Below, one piece after another: positions 26,883 through 35,235 of a stretch of DNA of 64,000 nt (the stretch's first letter is position 1; the number at the start of each line of letters is the position of its first letter). Made by a program: the position numbers and the translations under genes. Origin of the DNA: Paucibacter sp. KBW04 (GTDB taxonomy: Bacteria; Pseudomonadota; Gammaproteobacteria; Burkholderiales; Burkholderiaceae_C); NCBI RefSeq assembly GCF_003852425.1, contig NZ_QAJN01000013.1:1-64000 (forward strand), written 5' to 3'. The notes beneath the pieces are model-generated. The model ran no database searches. It worked only from the letters and a program-made list of their open reading frames with translations, and had not been told where the DNA came from.

Positions 26883-27085
26883 CACGAAACCCAGTTCTTG
26901 GATTTGCGGCCGCCCCAAAAGATTTGGATACAGAGGCGCCGCTGGATTCAGGGCGCTTGGCTGACAGATTTTCACGCGCTCGTCACTGCAGGGGCAGGGA
27001 CTTTGAGCGCTCTGATTGTCGGGTGTTCAAGCCTTCAGGCTAAGCAACCCCGAGCAATCAGTCATGCATGCAGCATCAAGCGGCT

Positions 27086-27172
27086 TCAGCGTTTGAAGTC
27101 GAGCAGCGGACGACGCCAGGGCCAGGCTCCCCGGTCATGCGACCCTTTGATGTGCTTGCGCGTGATGAACAT
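27086..27172 (-). CDS. Candidate leaderless trp leader peptide (28 residues)
   Basis: [20 protein letters not shown] begins exactly seven bases after a TGC-TACACT extended -10 element, so the predicted transcript starts at the A of its ATG. The peptide contains a Trp-Pro-Trp tripeptide and lies 204 bases upstream of trpE on the same strand, as expected for a tryptophan-sensing leader. I could not identify a clear terminator/antiterminator pair between it and trpE. It may therefore act differently or be chance. Confidence 0.35.
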   Translation of the reverse strand: MFITRKHIKGSHDRGAWPWRRPLLDFKR

Positions 27173-27178
27173 GCGGCC

Positions 27179-27187
27179 AGTGTAGCA
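27179..27187 (-). promoter_or_regulatory. Extended -10 promoter upstream of trpE
   Basis: Minus-strand TGC-TACACT matches the TGn extended -10 form, and no good -35 is visible at 16-18 bases. It is the best promoter candidate for the trp operon and would initiate at about 27172. Confidence 0.45.
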
Positions 27188-27339
27188 GCGCCCCTGTGTC
27201 TGAATGCGACAGCCTAATCGACAGGGATCTGTGGCGTGGCGGGCACGGCGTTCGCCCGAATTGCTCGATACTTTGCCCCGGTGGCAGGATGACAGGATCG
27301 CCTCATCAGAGGGCGGCACTGATTGGATGGAGACTTAGG

Positions 27340-27948
27340 ATGCGTGCTTTCTCTTGGATCGCGGTGATGGCCCTGGCCCTGGCCTTGCCTCTGGCGGCGC
27401 AACAAGCGCAGGCCGACACGGTCGATGTGGCCGGGGTCAAGTACGAGACCGAGGTCGAGATCGGCAAACAGCCGGCCCATCTCAATGGCGCGGGCATTCG
27501 CTACAAAGCCGTGTTCAAGGTCTATGCCGCCGCCCTCTATCTGGGCAGCAAAAGCAGCAACCCCGAGACGGTGCTGAGCAGCAATACCGTCAAGCGCCTG
27601 CACATCACCATGTTGCGCGAGGTCGATGGCAATGAGTTGGGCAAGCTCTTCACCAAGGGCATCGAGCAAAACGCCACCCGCGATGAATTCACCAAGGCCA
27701 TCAACGGGGTGCTGCGGGTGGGTGAAATCTTCTCCAGCCGCAAGAGCCTGACGCCGGGCGAGCATTTCTCGGTGGACTACATCCCCGGCACCGGCTCGGT
27801 GATCCAGCTCAACGGCAAGGTGATAGGCACGCCCATCAAGGAGCCCGAGTTCTACTCGGCCTTTTTGCGCGTCTGGCTGGGCAAAACACCGGCGGATGAT
27901 TTTCTGAAGGATGCGCTGCTGGGCGTGCAGCGCGGGCGCCAGCGCTGA
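27340..27948 (+). CDS. Secreted chalcone isomerase-like protein
   Basis: A 202-residue protein with a signal peptide (MRAFSWIAVMALALALPLAAQQAQA) followed by a chalcone-isomerase-like domain: GVKYETEVEIGKQPAHLNGAGIRYKAVFKVYAAALYL, then the helical middle and FSVDYIPGTGSVIQLNGKVIGTPI. Bacterial members are periplasmic, lack the plant catalytic role, and are of unknown function, possibly lipid binding. Ribosome-binding site tggaga lies upstream. It is divergent from the trp operon and convergent with gph. Confidence 0.85.
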   Translation: MRAFSWIAVMALALALPLAAQQAQADTVDVAGVKYETEVEIGKQPAHLNGAGIRYKAVFKVYAAALYLGSKSSNPETVLSSNTVKRLHITMLREVDGNELGKLFTKGIEQNATRDEFTKAINGVLRVGEIFSSRKSLTPGEHFSVDYIPGTGSVIQLNGKVIGTPIKEPEFYSAFLRVWLGKTPADDFLKDALLGVQRGRQR

Positions 27949-27955
27949 TCAACAG

Positions 27956-28636
27956 TCAGTCCAAGCGCAGCTGATCCAGGCGATCCAGATGCTGCAGGGC
28001 CGGCACGGCCCGAATCGGTTCGCCGTGGTTGTAGCCATAGCTCATCAAGACGACAGGACAGCCGGCCGCATGCGCGGCTTTGGCGTCGTTGCTGGAGTCG
28101 CCAATCATCCAGGTCTGATCGGGTCGCGTGCCCAGGGCCTCGCAGGTCTTGAGCAAGGGCATGGGGTCGGGCTTTTTGCGCTCGAAACTGTCGCCACCAA
28201 ACACCCGGTCAAAGTAGTCCAGCAAGCCCTTGCTGGCTAACAAGTCCTTGGCAAAGGCCGCCGGCTTGTTGGTCACACAGGCCATGGGCAGACCCAGCGC
28301 GCGCACCCGCTCCAGACCTTCGATCACGCCGGGGAAGACGGCCGAGAATTGGCCGTTGAGCTCGCTGTAATGCGCCTGGTAGGCGGCCCAAGCCTGCTCG
28401 TACAAATCGGGCGCGGCCCCGACATGGGCCAGGGTGCTACGGATCAGGTGTTCGCTGCCCTGCCCCACGGTCAACTCCACAAAACCGCGCGCCACCTCGG
28501 GCTGACCCAAGTCGTTCAAAACCCGGTTGAGCACTACAACAAAGTCGCCCAAGGTATCGACCAGGGTGCCGTCGAGATCGAAGATGGTGGCTTGCGGGCG
28601 GGCAAACGCGGTCGGGGCGACAGGAGCGGAGTTCAT
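27956..28636 (-). CDS. gph: Phosphoglycolate phosphatase (HAD family)
   Basis: A 226-residue HAD hydrolase. Motif I IFDLDGTLVDT (nucleophile Asp), motif II ACVTNKP, motif III lysine in FERKKPDP and motif IV TWMIGDSSNDAKAAHAAGCPVV are intact. It removes phosphate from 2-phosphoglycolate. gph near trpE is a familiar betaproteobacterial arrangement; here a plus-strand gene has inserted between them and rpe lies 13 kb away. Confidence 0.88.
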   Translation of the reverse strand: MNSAPVAPTAFARPQATIFDLDGTLVDTLGDFVVVLNRVLNDLGQPEVARGFVELTVGQGSEHLIRSTLAHVGAAPDLYEQAWAAYQAHYSELNGQFSAVFPGVIEGLERVRALGLPMACVTNKPAAFAKDLLASKGLLDYFDRVFGGDSFERKKPDPMPLLKTCEALGTRPDQTWMIGDSSNDAKAAHAAGCPVVLMSYGYNHGEPIRAVPALQHLDRLDQLRLD

Positions 28637-28731
28637 GGGCTGGGCAATGGGGCTGAGGACTTGGCCCGCATCCTAGCCGCAGACGCGCATGGGCCTCGCC
28701 AGAGCACCGAATGCCCCTGCGCCGCCCGGCC

Positions 28732-29310
28732 TCAATCCGGGCTTGAGCGGCGGCGCCGCAAAGCCAAAAGGGCCAGCCCCCCCAAGGACAGCATGGCCCA
28801 GGTGGCCGGCTCAGGCACCGCCTGCAGCTGGAAGCTGACCGTGGCCTCATGGCTATAGCCCTGAGCCGGGATGGTCATGAACTCCATATTTCCCGGCGGC
28901 GAGAGCCACTCCGCGAAGAACACATTGGCATAGCTGCCCGATTGGGTTTTGTAGCCGAAGCCCTCGCCCGTCAGCTGGCCATCGGCCTTGATCCAGTTGT
29001 CCACCACGAAGGGCTCGTTGCCGGGGATGGCCGTGCCGGCGGGTTGCAGGCCGGTGATGAGGTCACCATTGCGCTGGCCGCTGATGGATAGGATTTCGTA
29101 GAAGCCCAGTGGATTGCTGCTCAGGCCGGTCGTCAAGGTGCCGGCCGCCGAGATACCGGCGCCGCTATAGCTCCAGTTCCACAACTGCACAGGCGTTGCG
29201 GCCGAGGCCAGGCCTGCGGCCAGCAGCCCGCCCAGCAAAAACAGGGGGGCCGCAGCGCGGCGCAGGGCCTTGGATGAAGGACGGTCGGTGTGCGAAAGAA
29301 GAGTCGTCAT
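28732..29310 (-). CDS. PEP-CTERM sorted exported protein
   Basis: A 192-residue protein with a long N-terminal signal (ALRRAAAPLFLLGGLLAAGLASAA), a beta-rich mid-part and a C-terminal PEP-CTERM tripartite tail: VPEPATWAM, a hydrophobic helix (LSLGGLALLAL) and RRRR. Such tails are cut by exosortase for export, often with exopolysaccharide. aaggag ribosome-binding site present. The exosortase must be elsewhere in the genome. Function of the mature domain unknown. Confidence 0.85.
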   Translation of the reverse strand: MTTLLSHTDRPSSKALRRAAAPLFLLGGLLAAGLASAATPVQLWNWSYSGAGISAAGTLTTGLSSNPLGFYEILSISGQRNGDLITGLQPAGTAIPGNEPFVVDNWIKADGQLTGEGFGYKTQSGSYANVFFAEWLSPPGNMEFMTIPAQGYSHEATVSFQLQAVPEPATWAMLSLGGLALLALRRRRSSPD

Positions 29311-29477
29311 GACTTCGCTCCTTGAGTCTTGTGGTGAGGCCGAAAAGGCCGCATGAATATAGCCCGCCGTACTTGGCACTTTGTGATCAAGCTGTCCCCT
29401 GTTTGCGCTCGCCATGCCTGCCTCTGCAGGTCACAGCCCTCGCGCAAGCAAGGCTTTCAAGGCAGGCCGATATCAAT

Positions 29478-29498
29478 AGATGTATATTCAATACATCT
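29478..29498 (+). promoter_or_regulatory. NsrR operator
   Basis: AGATGTAT-N5-ATACATCT is a perfect 8-bp inverted repeat, agreeing with the known NsrR box (AAGATGYATTT-N-AAATRCATCTT). It lies 50 bases upstream of the nsrR start, indicating autoregulation by nitric oxide. Confidence 0.88.
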
Positions 29499-29548
29499 TT
29501 AAAGACCTGCCAGAAATTGCGCGACAAGACCGCCGAGCAAGGCCGCCC

Positions 29549-29998
29549 ATGAAACTCTCCAGCTTCACAGACTACGCCCTGCGTGTGCTCATTTATCTGG
29601 CCAGCGACAGCAGCCGCCGCGCCACCATCGCCGAGATCGCCCAGGCCTTTCAGATCTCCGAGAACCATTTGATTAAGGTCGTTCATCTGCTGGGTCAAAA
29701 AGGCTGGGTGAGCACGGTGCGAGGCAAGGGCGGCGGACTCTCGCTGGCATATGCCGCGCAAGACATCGTGGTGGGCCAGGTGGTGCGCGACACCGAGGGC
29801 GCGGCCCTGCCGGCCGAGTGCTTCAACAGCGACGGCGGCCAGTGCTGCATCGCCCCCATCTGCCAGCTGCGCGATGTGCTGGCCGAAGCGGTCCAGGCCT
29901 TCTACCAAGTGCTGGACGCCTACACCCTGGCCGATCTGGTGCAAAAGCCCCAAGCCTTTGCCCGCCTGCTGTTTCGCGAACGCGCTCACAAGGCCTGA
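29549..29998 (+). CDS. nsrR: Rrf2-family nitric-oxide-responsive regulator NsrR
   Basis: A 149-residue Rrf2 protein with an N-terminal winged helix (SSFTDYALRVLIYLASDSSRRATIAEIAQAFQISENHLIKVVHLLGQKGWVSTVRGKGGGLSLA) and a cluster-binding segment with Cys91, Cys99/Cys100 and Cys105. NsrR senses NO through its iron-sulfur cluster. The perfect operator just upstream and nnrS downstream support NsrR rather than IscR. Cys99-Cys100 doubling is slightly unusual. The ATG at 29549 is chosen because upstream in-frame codons would include the operator. Confidence 0.92.
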   Translation: MKLSSFTDYALRVLIYLASDSSRRATIAEIAQAFQISENHLIKVVHLLGQKGWVSTVRGKGGGLSLAYAAQDIVVGQVVRDTEGAALPAECFNSDGGQCCIAPICQLRDVLAEAVQAFYQVLDAYTLADLVQKPQAFARLLFRERAHKA

Positions 29999-30000
29999 CC

Positions 30001-31233
30001 ATGAGTCAATTCATCAAGATCGAAGAACCCCTGCGCCCAAGCCCCAGGGCAGCGCAAACGTCACAGCCGCTGCCCGCCACCGGCCTCTTCGGCGGCGCGC
30101 TCTGGCGCCTGGGCTTTCGCCCTTTCTACCTGCTGGCCAGCGGATTTGCCGCCCTGTCCATTGCACTCTGGGCTTTGCAGTTCATGGGCTGGCTGCACGG
30201 CGCCTATTTGCAGGGGCCGCTTTGGCATGCGCATGAGATGTTGTTCGGCTACACCCTGGCGGTACTCGTGGGCTTCTTGCTGACCGCGGGGCGCAACTGG
30301 AGCAATCGCCCCACGCTCGCTGGCCCTGCCCTGGCTGGCTTGGCCTTGCTCTGGCTGGCCGGCCGGGTGCTGGTGCTCACGCCCTATGCCTGGGCCGCGG
30401 CCTTGGTGAACACAGCCTTCCCTCTCTGTGCCGCAGTCGCGCTGGCCCTGCCATTTATCGCCGCGCGCAATCGGCGTAACTACTTCTTCATCGCCCTGCT
30501 GGGGCTCTTGGGCCTGGCCCAGCTGAGCCTGCATCTGGCCCAGCTGGGCGTGATTCAGATCCCGCCCTGGGCGGGGCTGCAGCTGGGCCTGGACGTCTTG
30601 CTCTTCATCCTGGCGGTGATGGCCGGACGCGTCATTCCCATGTTCACCAACAACGGCGTGCGCGGCGCCAAGGCGCAGAAGCTGCCCTGGCTGGAACGCC
30701 TGGCCCTGGGCTCGGTGCTGGCCTTGCTTGCGGCCGATTTGCTGCGTCTGCCCGCCAGCGTTCTCAGCGCCTTGCTGCTCCTGGCCGCCGGCGCCCACCT
30801 CGCGCGCTGGCTGCTGTGGCAACCCTGGGCCACCTGGCGCGCGCCCCTGGTTTGGGTACTGCATCTGGCCTATCTGTGGATCCCCATCCACCTCCTGCTG
30901 CGCGCCGGGGCCGAAATAGCGGGGTGGCCGGCCTCGGCCGCCACCCATGCGCTCACCGTGGGCGCCATCGGCAGCCTGACCCTGGGCATGATGAGCCGCA
31001 CCGCGCGCGGCCACACCGGCTTGAGCCTGCAAGCCGGGCGAGCCGAGCTGATCGCCTTTGTGCTGCTGGCCCTGGCCGCGCCGCTGCGGGTGTTCTTGCC
31101 CCTGTTCGCGCCGGCCCTGCTGCCGCTGTCGGTAGGCCTGGCTGCCGGCCTGTGGTCCACTGCGTTTGCGCTTTACTTCATCCGCTTCTGGCCGGTGCTG
31201 ACGCGGCCGCGCGTGGACGGCAAACCCGGCTGA
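30001..31233 (+). CDS. nnrS: NnrS family heme-copper membrane protein
   Basis: A 410-residue protein with twelve predicted membrane helices. Family landmarks include WRLGFRPFYLLASGFAALSIALW, WHAHEMLFGYTLAVLVGFLLTAGRNWSN, VMAGRVIPMFTNNGVRG and THALTVGAIGSLTLGMMSRTARGHTG, which supply conserved histidines. NnrS proteins protect against nitrosative stress. The start lies 2 bases after nsrR stop, so it is co-transcribed and should be induced by NO. Confidence 0.93.
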   Translation: MSQFIKIEEPLRPSPRAAQTSQPLPATGLFGGALWRLGFRPFYLLASGFAALSIALWALQFMGWLHGAYLQGPLWHAHEMLFGYTLAVLVGFLLTAGRNWSNRPTLAGPALAGLALLWLAGRVLVLTPYAWAAALVNTAFPLCAAVALALPFIAARNRRNYFFIALLGLLGLAQLSLHLAQLGVIQIPPWAGLQLGLDVLLFILAVMAGRVIPMFTNNGVRGAKAQKLPWLERLALGSVLALLAADLLRLPASVLSALLLLAAGAHLARWLLWQPWATWRAPLVWVLHLAYLWIPIHLLLRAGAEIAGWPASAATHALTVGAIGSLTLGMMSRTARGHTGLSLQAGRAELIAFVLLALAAPLRVFLPLFAPALLPLSVGLAAGLWSTAFALYFIRFWPVLTRPRVDGKPG

Positions 31234-31253
31234 GGCAGCAAGACTTCAATCGC

Positions 31254-31637
31254 ATGGATTACCTCGTTCTCAAAACCCTGCATCAAAGTCTGGTGGCCAT
31301 TTCTATCAGCGGCTTCGTGGCCCGCGGACTGGGCCAACTGAGCGGCGCAGCCTGGGTGCACCAGCCCCTGGCCAAACGGCTGCCGCATCTGATCGACAGC
31401 CTGCTGCTGCTCTCGGCCCTGGCACTCCTGTGGACGCTGCACCTCAACCCGCTGAGCAGCGCTTGGCTGACGGCCAAGCTCATCGGCCTGCTGCTTTACA
31501 TCGCGCTAGGCGTGCTGGCCTTGCAGGCCGGGCGACCACGATCGCAAAAAGCCCTGGCCTTTGTGGCGGCCCTGGTCACGGTGAGCTGGATGGTTTCGGT
31601 GGCGATCAGCAAAAGCCCCTGGGGTTTCCTGCACTGA
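31254..31637 (+). CDS. SirB2 family membrane protein
   Basis: A 127-residue protein with four hydrophobic segments and conserved histidines (LVLKTLHQSLVAISISGFVARG; RLPHLIDSLLLLSALALLWTL; WLTAKLIGLLLYIALGVLAL), the usual SirB2 layout. It follows nnrS by 20 bases and is probably the third gene of the NsrR-controlled operon. Function unknown. Confidence 0.82.
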   Translation: MDYLVLKTLHQSLVAISISGFVARGLGQLSGAAWVHQPLAKRLPHLIDSLLLLSALALLWTLHLNPLSSAWLTAKLIGLLLYIALGVLALQAGRPRSQKALAFVAALVTVSWMVSVAISKSPWGFLH

Positions 31638-31642
31638 ATACA

Positions 31643-31679
31643 GACAATTGTTTTCAGCAAAGGACAATTGTTTTATAGT
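31643..31679 (+). promoter_or_regulatory. psuK promoter with tandem ACAATTGT palindromes
   Basis: Two copies of GACAATTGTTTT start 20 bases apart (31643 and 31663), each containing the palindrome ACAATTGT. The second runs into a -10-like TATAGT (31674-31679). Two helical turns between copies suggests cooperative binding by a dimeric regulator overlapping the promoter. Confidence 0.65.
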
Positions 31680-31685
31680 CCCGCC

Positions 31686-32780
31686 ATGGACTCAAAGAAA
31701 GAACGCCTGCTGGCCCTGGTGCGCGCCAATCCCTTCATCGGTCAGCAGGAGCTGGCCGAGGCGCTGGGCCTGTCGCGCTCGGCCGTGGCCGGCCACATCG
31801 CGGCCCTGACCCGCGAGCGCCGCCTGCTGGGCCGGGCCTATGTGCTGCCCAAGGATCAGCCCATCGTCTGCCTAGGCGGCAGCAATATCGATCGCAAGCT
31901 GCGCGGCATCAAGCCTCTGTATCTGGGCAACTCCAACCCGGCAAGCCAGAGCGAAAGCTTTGGCGGCGTGGCCCGCAATGTGGCCGAGAACCTCGCCCGC
32001 CTGGGCCTGCCGGTGTGTTTGCTCACGGCCGTGGGGCAGGACGCGGCGGGCCTGGCCCTGCTGGCCCAGGCCAAGCAGCTAGGCATTGACACCAGCGGCA
32101 GCCTGAGCGCGCCCGACGCGCCCACTGGCAGCTACACCGCCGTCCTCAACCCCGACGGTGAGCTGCTGCTGGGCCTGGCACAGATGGATTTGTGCGAGCG
32201 CCTGAACCCCGATTTTTTGCGTCAATGCGCGGCCCAGCGCGCCCAGGCCGGCTTGCTCATGCTGGACCTGAACCTACCGCAGGACTCGGTGGCGGCCTTG
32301 CTGGCCGAGGCCCGTCTGAGCGGCACACCGCTGGTGGCCGTGGCCGTCTCCGGCCCCAAGATGGACCGCCTGCCCGAGGATTTGCAGGGCATGGATTTGC
32401 TGCTGCTCAACCGCGATGAGTTGTCGGCCTGCACCGGCATCAGCCTCAGCTCCGAGGCCGCCCTGGGCCGCGCGCGCAAGCAACTGAGCCAGCGCGGTCT
32501 CAAGCGGCTCTTGCTGACCGATGGCAGCGAGCCCCTGCGCTTTTGCGCGGACCTGGCCAACGCGGACTGGCAAACGCTGAAGCCGCCCAAGGTCAAGGTA
32601 CGCGATGTGACCGGCGCGGGCGATGCCTTTGCCGCCGGCGTCTGCGCCGGCCTGCACCAGGACCCCGCCGATCTGCTCAGCGCCTGCAAGCTGGGCCTGC
32701 GCCTGGCCGCCCTGACGCTGCAAAGCGAGCGCAGCGTTTGCGCCGAACTCAGCCCCACCCTTCTGCAAACCACTGCCTGA
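31686..32780 (+). CDS. psuK: Pseudouridine kinase with N-terminal HTH domain (PfkB family)
   Basis: A 364-residue two-domain protein. Residues 1-55 form a winged-helix (KKERLLALVRANPFIGQQELAEALGLSRSAVAGHIAALTRE). The rest is a PfkB sugar kinase with VCLGGSNIDRKLRGI, SFGGVARNVAENLARLG and the catalytic anion hole VRDVTGAGDAFAAGV. It phosphorylates pseudouridine for the PsuG encoded next. The HTH resembles E. coli YeiI and could let the protein regulate its own promoter. The ATG follows the -10 hexamer by six bases and has no ribosome-binding site. Confidence 0.9.
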   Translation: MDSKKERLLALVRANPFIGQQELAEALGLSRSAVAGHIAALTRERRLLGRAYVLPKDQPIVCLGGSNIDRKLRGIKPLYLGNSNPASQSESFGGVARNVAENLARLGLPVCLLTAVGQDAAGLALLAQAKQLGIDTSGSLSAPDAPTGSYTAVLNPDGELLLGLAQMDLCERLNPDFLRQCAAQRAQAGLLMLDLNLPQDSVAALLAEARLSGTPLVAVAVSGPKMDRLPEDLQGMDLLLLNRDELSACTGISLSSEAALGRARKQLSQRGLKRLLLTDGSEPLRFCADLANADWQTLKPPKVKVRDVTGAGDAFAAGVCAGLHQDPADLLSACKLGLRLAALTLQSERSVCAELSPTLLQTTA

Positions 32781-32788
32781 ACCGACCC

Positions 32789-33727
32789 ATGACTGCCATC
32801 GCCTCTTTCGAACAATTCCTGGCTTTCTCCGACGAAGTGGCCGCCGCGCGCGCCGCCGGGCTGCCCATCGTGGCCCTGGAGTCCACCATCATTTCGCACG
32901 GCATGCCTTACCCGCAAAATGTGCAGACCGCGCGCGAGGTCCAGGCCATCATCCGCGCCGCCGGCGCGGTGCCCGCCACCGTCGCGGTGCTGGCGGGCAA
33001 GATCCGCATCGGCTTGTCGGATGCGGAGCTGGAACTGCTGGGCCAATCCCCCGAGGCCATGAAGGTCAGCCGCCGTGACCTGCCCTATGCGCTGGCCAGC
33101 GGCAAGATCGGCGCCACCACCGTGGCCGCCACCATGATCTGTGCCGAGCTGGCCGGCATCCGCGTCTTCGTCACCGGCGGCATCGGCGGCGTGCATCGCG
33201 GTGCCGAGACTTCCTTCGACATCTCGGCCGATCTGCAAGAGTTGGCCAGAACCTCGGTGGCCGTGGTCTGCGCCGGGGCGAAGTCGATTCTGGACATCGC
33301 CCTCACCCTGGAGTATCTGGAAACCCACGGCGTGCCGGTGCTCAGTGTGGGCCAGGACAATTTCGCCGCCTTCTACACCCCGGACAGCGGTCACCGCGCC
33401 GACTTCCGGCTCGACAGCGCCGCCGAGCAAGCCCGCTTCTTGCAGACCAAATGGGCCTTAGGCCTGCAGGGCGGGGTGGTGATCAGCGTGCCCGTACCCG
33501 CCGCCGAGGCCATGCCCGGCAGCGAGATCGCGGCCATCACCGAACAAGCCCTGGCCGAGGCGGCAAGCCAAGGCATCCAGGGCAAGGCGGTCACGCCTTT
33601 TCTGCTGGCCCGCATCAAGGCCTTGACCAGTGGCCGTAGCCTGGCCAGCAATATCGCCTTGGTGAAAAACAATGCCCAGGCTGGCGCGGCCCTGGCCTTG
33701 GCCCTGACGGCGCAATCCCACGGCTGA
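32789..33727 (+). CDS. psuG: Pseudouridine-5'-phosphate glycosidase
   Basis: A 312-residue IndA/PsuG enzyme that splits pseudouridine 5'-phosphate to uracil and ribose-5-phosphate. Signatures: VALESTIISHGMPYPQN, VAVLAGKIRIGL, KVSRRDLPYALA, GATTVAATM, VFVTGGIGGVHRGAETSFDISADL, VVCAGAKSILDI and TPFLLARI. Starts 8 bases after psuK, forming a two-gene operon. No dedicated permease is adjacent. Confidence 0.96.
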   Translation: MTAIASFEQFLAFSDEVAAARAAGLPIVALESTIISHGMPYPQNVQTAREVQAIIRAAGAVPATVAVLAGKIRIGLSDAELELLGQSPEAMKVSRRDLPYALASGKIGATTVAATMICAELAGIRVFVTGGIGGVHRGAETSFDISADLQELARTSVAVVCAGAKSILDIALTLEYLETHGVPVLSVGQDNFAAFYTPDSGHRADFRLDSAAEQARFLQTKWALGLQGGVVISVPVPAAEAMPGSEIAAITEQALAEAASQGIQGKAVTPFLLARIKALTSGRSLASNIALVKNNAQAGAALALALTAQSHG

Positions 33728-33948
33728 TTTTTTGGCTTTTGTGCGCGGCAAGCCCCGGCTTTAACACGGCAGAAATACGCTGGCGCTAGCCCTCGCGTAA
33801 GCTCTTCTTCTTGGGCAAGGGACCAGGGTCTCCCCCTATCCCTGGATCGCCGGACCGCGGTCAGGTGCCTGTGGAATTCATGTCCAATGGATAGGATCGC
33901 CTCTGAGCGGCCAATCCCAAACGGACCCAGAAGAAGAAAGTTAGAAGC

Positions 33949-35235
33949 ATGCGCCGTCAGCCAATCGCTGTGTTCTTGACCCTGATTGCTCTCGCCATCG
34001 CCGCAGGCTGGTGGTGGAAGAAAACCGAGGCGGCAGCAAAGGCCGCCGCCGACCCCAGTCACAGCACGGCCAGCAAGGCCCCATCAAAGGACGGCAGGGC
34101 CGGCGCGGCGCCGGTGCAGATGGTCGGGGTGGTCAGCGCCCTGCAGATGGATGTGCCGGTAACGCTGGAGGCCTCGGGCACGGTGACGGCGCTCAAGACC
34201 GTGGACCTGCGGGCCCAGACCACCAGCACCATCAAGGAGGTGTTGATCAAGGAAGGCCAGGACGTCAGGCGCGGCGACTTGCTGTTCCGCTTTGACGAGC
34301 GGGCCGACCGCGCCAATCTGGACAAGGCGCGCGCCCAACTGGCCCGCGACCGCGCCACCTTGGCCGACCTGGACCGCCAGTACAAACGCGCCAAGGATCT
34401 GCTGGCACAGAACTTTGTGGCACAAGGTGCGGTGGACACCGCCCTGGCCAATCTGGAAGGGCAGCGCGCCCTGATCCAGTCCGACGAGGCCGCCGTGCAA
34501 TCGGCCCAGATTGCGCTCAGCTACAACGAAATCCGCGCCCCGATGAATGGCCGCAGCGGCATCATCAATGGGGTGCCGGGCAGCTTGGTGCAGGCCAACG
34601 CCAGCACCCTGCCCCTGGTCAGCATCACCCAGCTCGACCCCATCGCCGTGGGCTTTGCCCTGCCCGAGACCCAGCTGGCCCCGCTGCTGCGAGCCAGCAG
34701 CCCCAAGGACGCTGCCAAGTCCGCGCTACAAGCCCAGGTGCTGCTGCCAGGCGCCAAGCTCAAACCTGATGAGCCGCCGCTGCTGGGCCGGGTGAGCTTT
34801 GTGGACAATTTGGTGGACAGCACGACCGGCACCATCAAGGTCAAGGCCGAGTTCGAGAACAGTCAACACAAGCTCTGGCCAGGCCAGTATGTGCAGATCC
34901 GCATGACGCTGCGCACGCTCAAGGACGCGGTGGTGATCCCGCAAGCCGCCATCATCCAGCGCGGCAACGAGCGTTCGGTCTACATCGTCGAGACCCAGGG
35001 CGAGGCCAAGACGGCACAACTCAAACCCGTGCAGATCCGCCATGTGTTTGGCGAGATGGCGGCGGTGGACGGCATCTCGGCAGGCGCCCAGGTGGTGCTG
35101 GATGGCAAGCAAAACCTTAGACCCGGCGGCAGCGTCAAGACGCAAGCGGCGGCGGTGAACCCGGCGGCGGCTGCAGCGTTGGCCAAACGGGCCGCTTCAG
35201 CGGCATCGGCATCGGCATCGGCGGCTCAACCATGA
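33949..35235 (+). CDS. RND efflux periplasmic adaptor (membrane fusion protein)
   Basis: A 428-residue HlyD-type adaptor with an N-terminal anchor (PIAVFLTLIALAIAAGWWW), a barrel-sandwich lipoyl domain split by a coiled-coil hairpin (DRATLADLDRQYKRAKDLLAQNFVAQGAVDTALANLEGQRALIQSDEAAVQSAQ; LSYNEIRAPMNGRSG) and beta-barrel/membrane-proximal domains. The C-terminus is a low-complexity Ala/Ser tail. The stop overlaps the start of the pump gene by 4 bases. It links the pump to an outer-membrane channel not encoded here. Confidence 0.93.
   Translation: MRRQPIAVFLTLIALAIAAGWWWKKTEAAAKAAADPSHSTASKAPSKDGRAGAAPVQMVGVVSALQMDVPVTLEASGTVTALKTVDLRAQTTSTIKEVLIKEGQDVRRGDLLFRFDERADRANLDKARAQLARDRATLADLDRQYKRAKDLLAQNFVAQGAVDTALANLEGQRALIQSDEAAVQSAQIALSYNEIRAPMNGRSGIINGVPGSLVQANASTLPLVSITQLDPIAVGFALPETQLAPLLRASSPKDAAKSALQAQVLLPGAKLKPDEPPLLGRVSFVDNLVDSTTGTIKVKAEFENSQHKLWPGQYVQIRMTLRTLKDAVVIPQAAIIQRGNERSVYIVETQGEAKTAQLKPVQIRHVFGEMAAVDGISAGAQVVLDGKQNLRPGGSVKTQAAAVNPAAAAALAKRAASAASASASAAQP

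Noticed and set aside
26883-27085. Classical trp attenuator hairpins
   Set aside because: Only short stems (for example AGCC/GGCT) were seen and no GC-rich stem followed by a T-run on the minus strand, so I do not call an attenuator.
22433-27185. Two very long plus-strand frames (767 and 871 codons) over the trp genes
   Set aside because: Both mirror trpE/G/D and ltaE on the other strand, show His/Gln/Gly-rich shadow composition and no recognisable domain.
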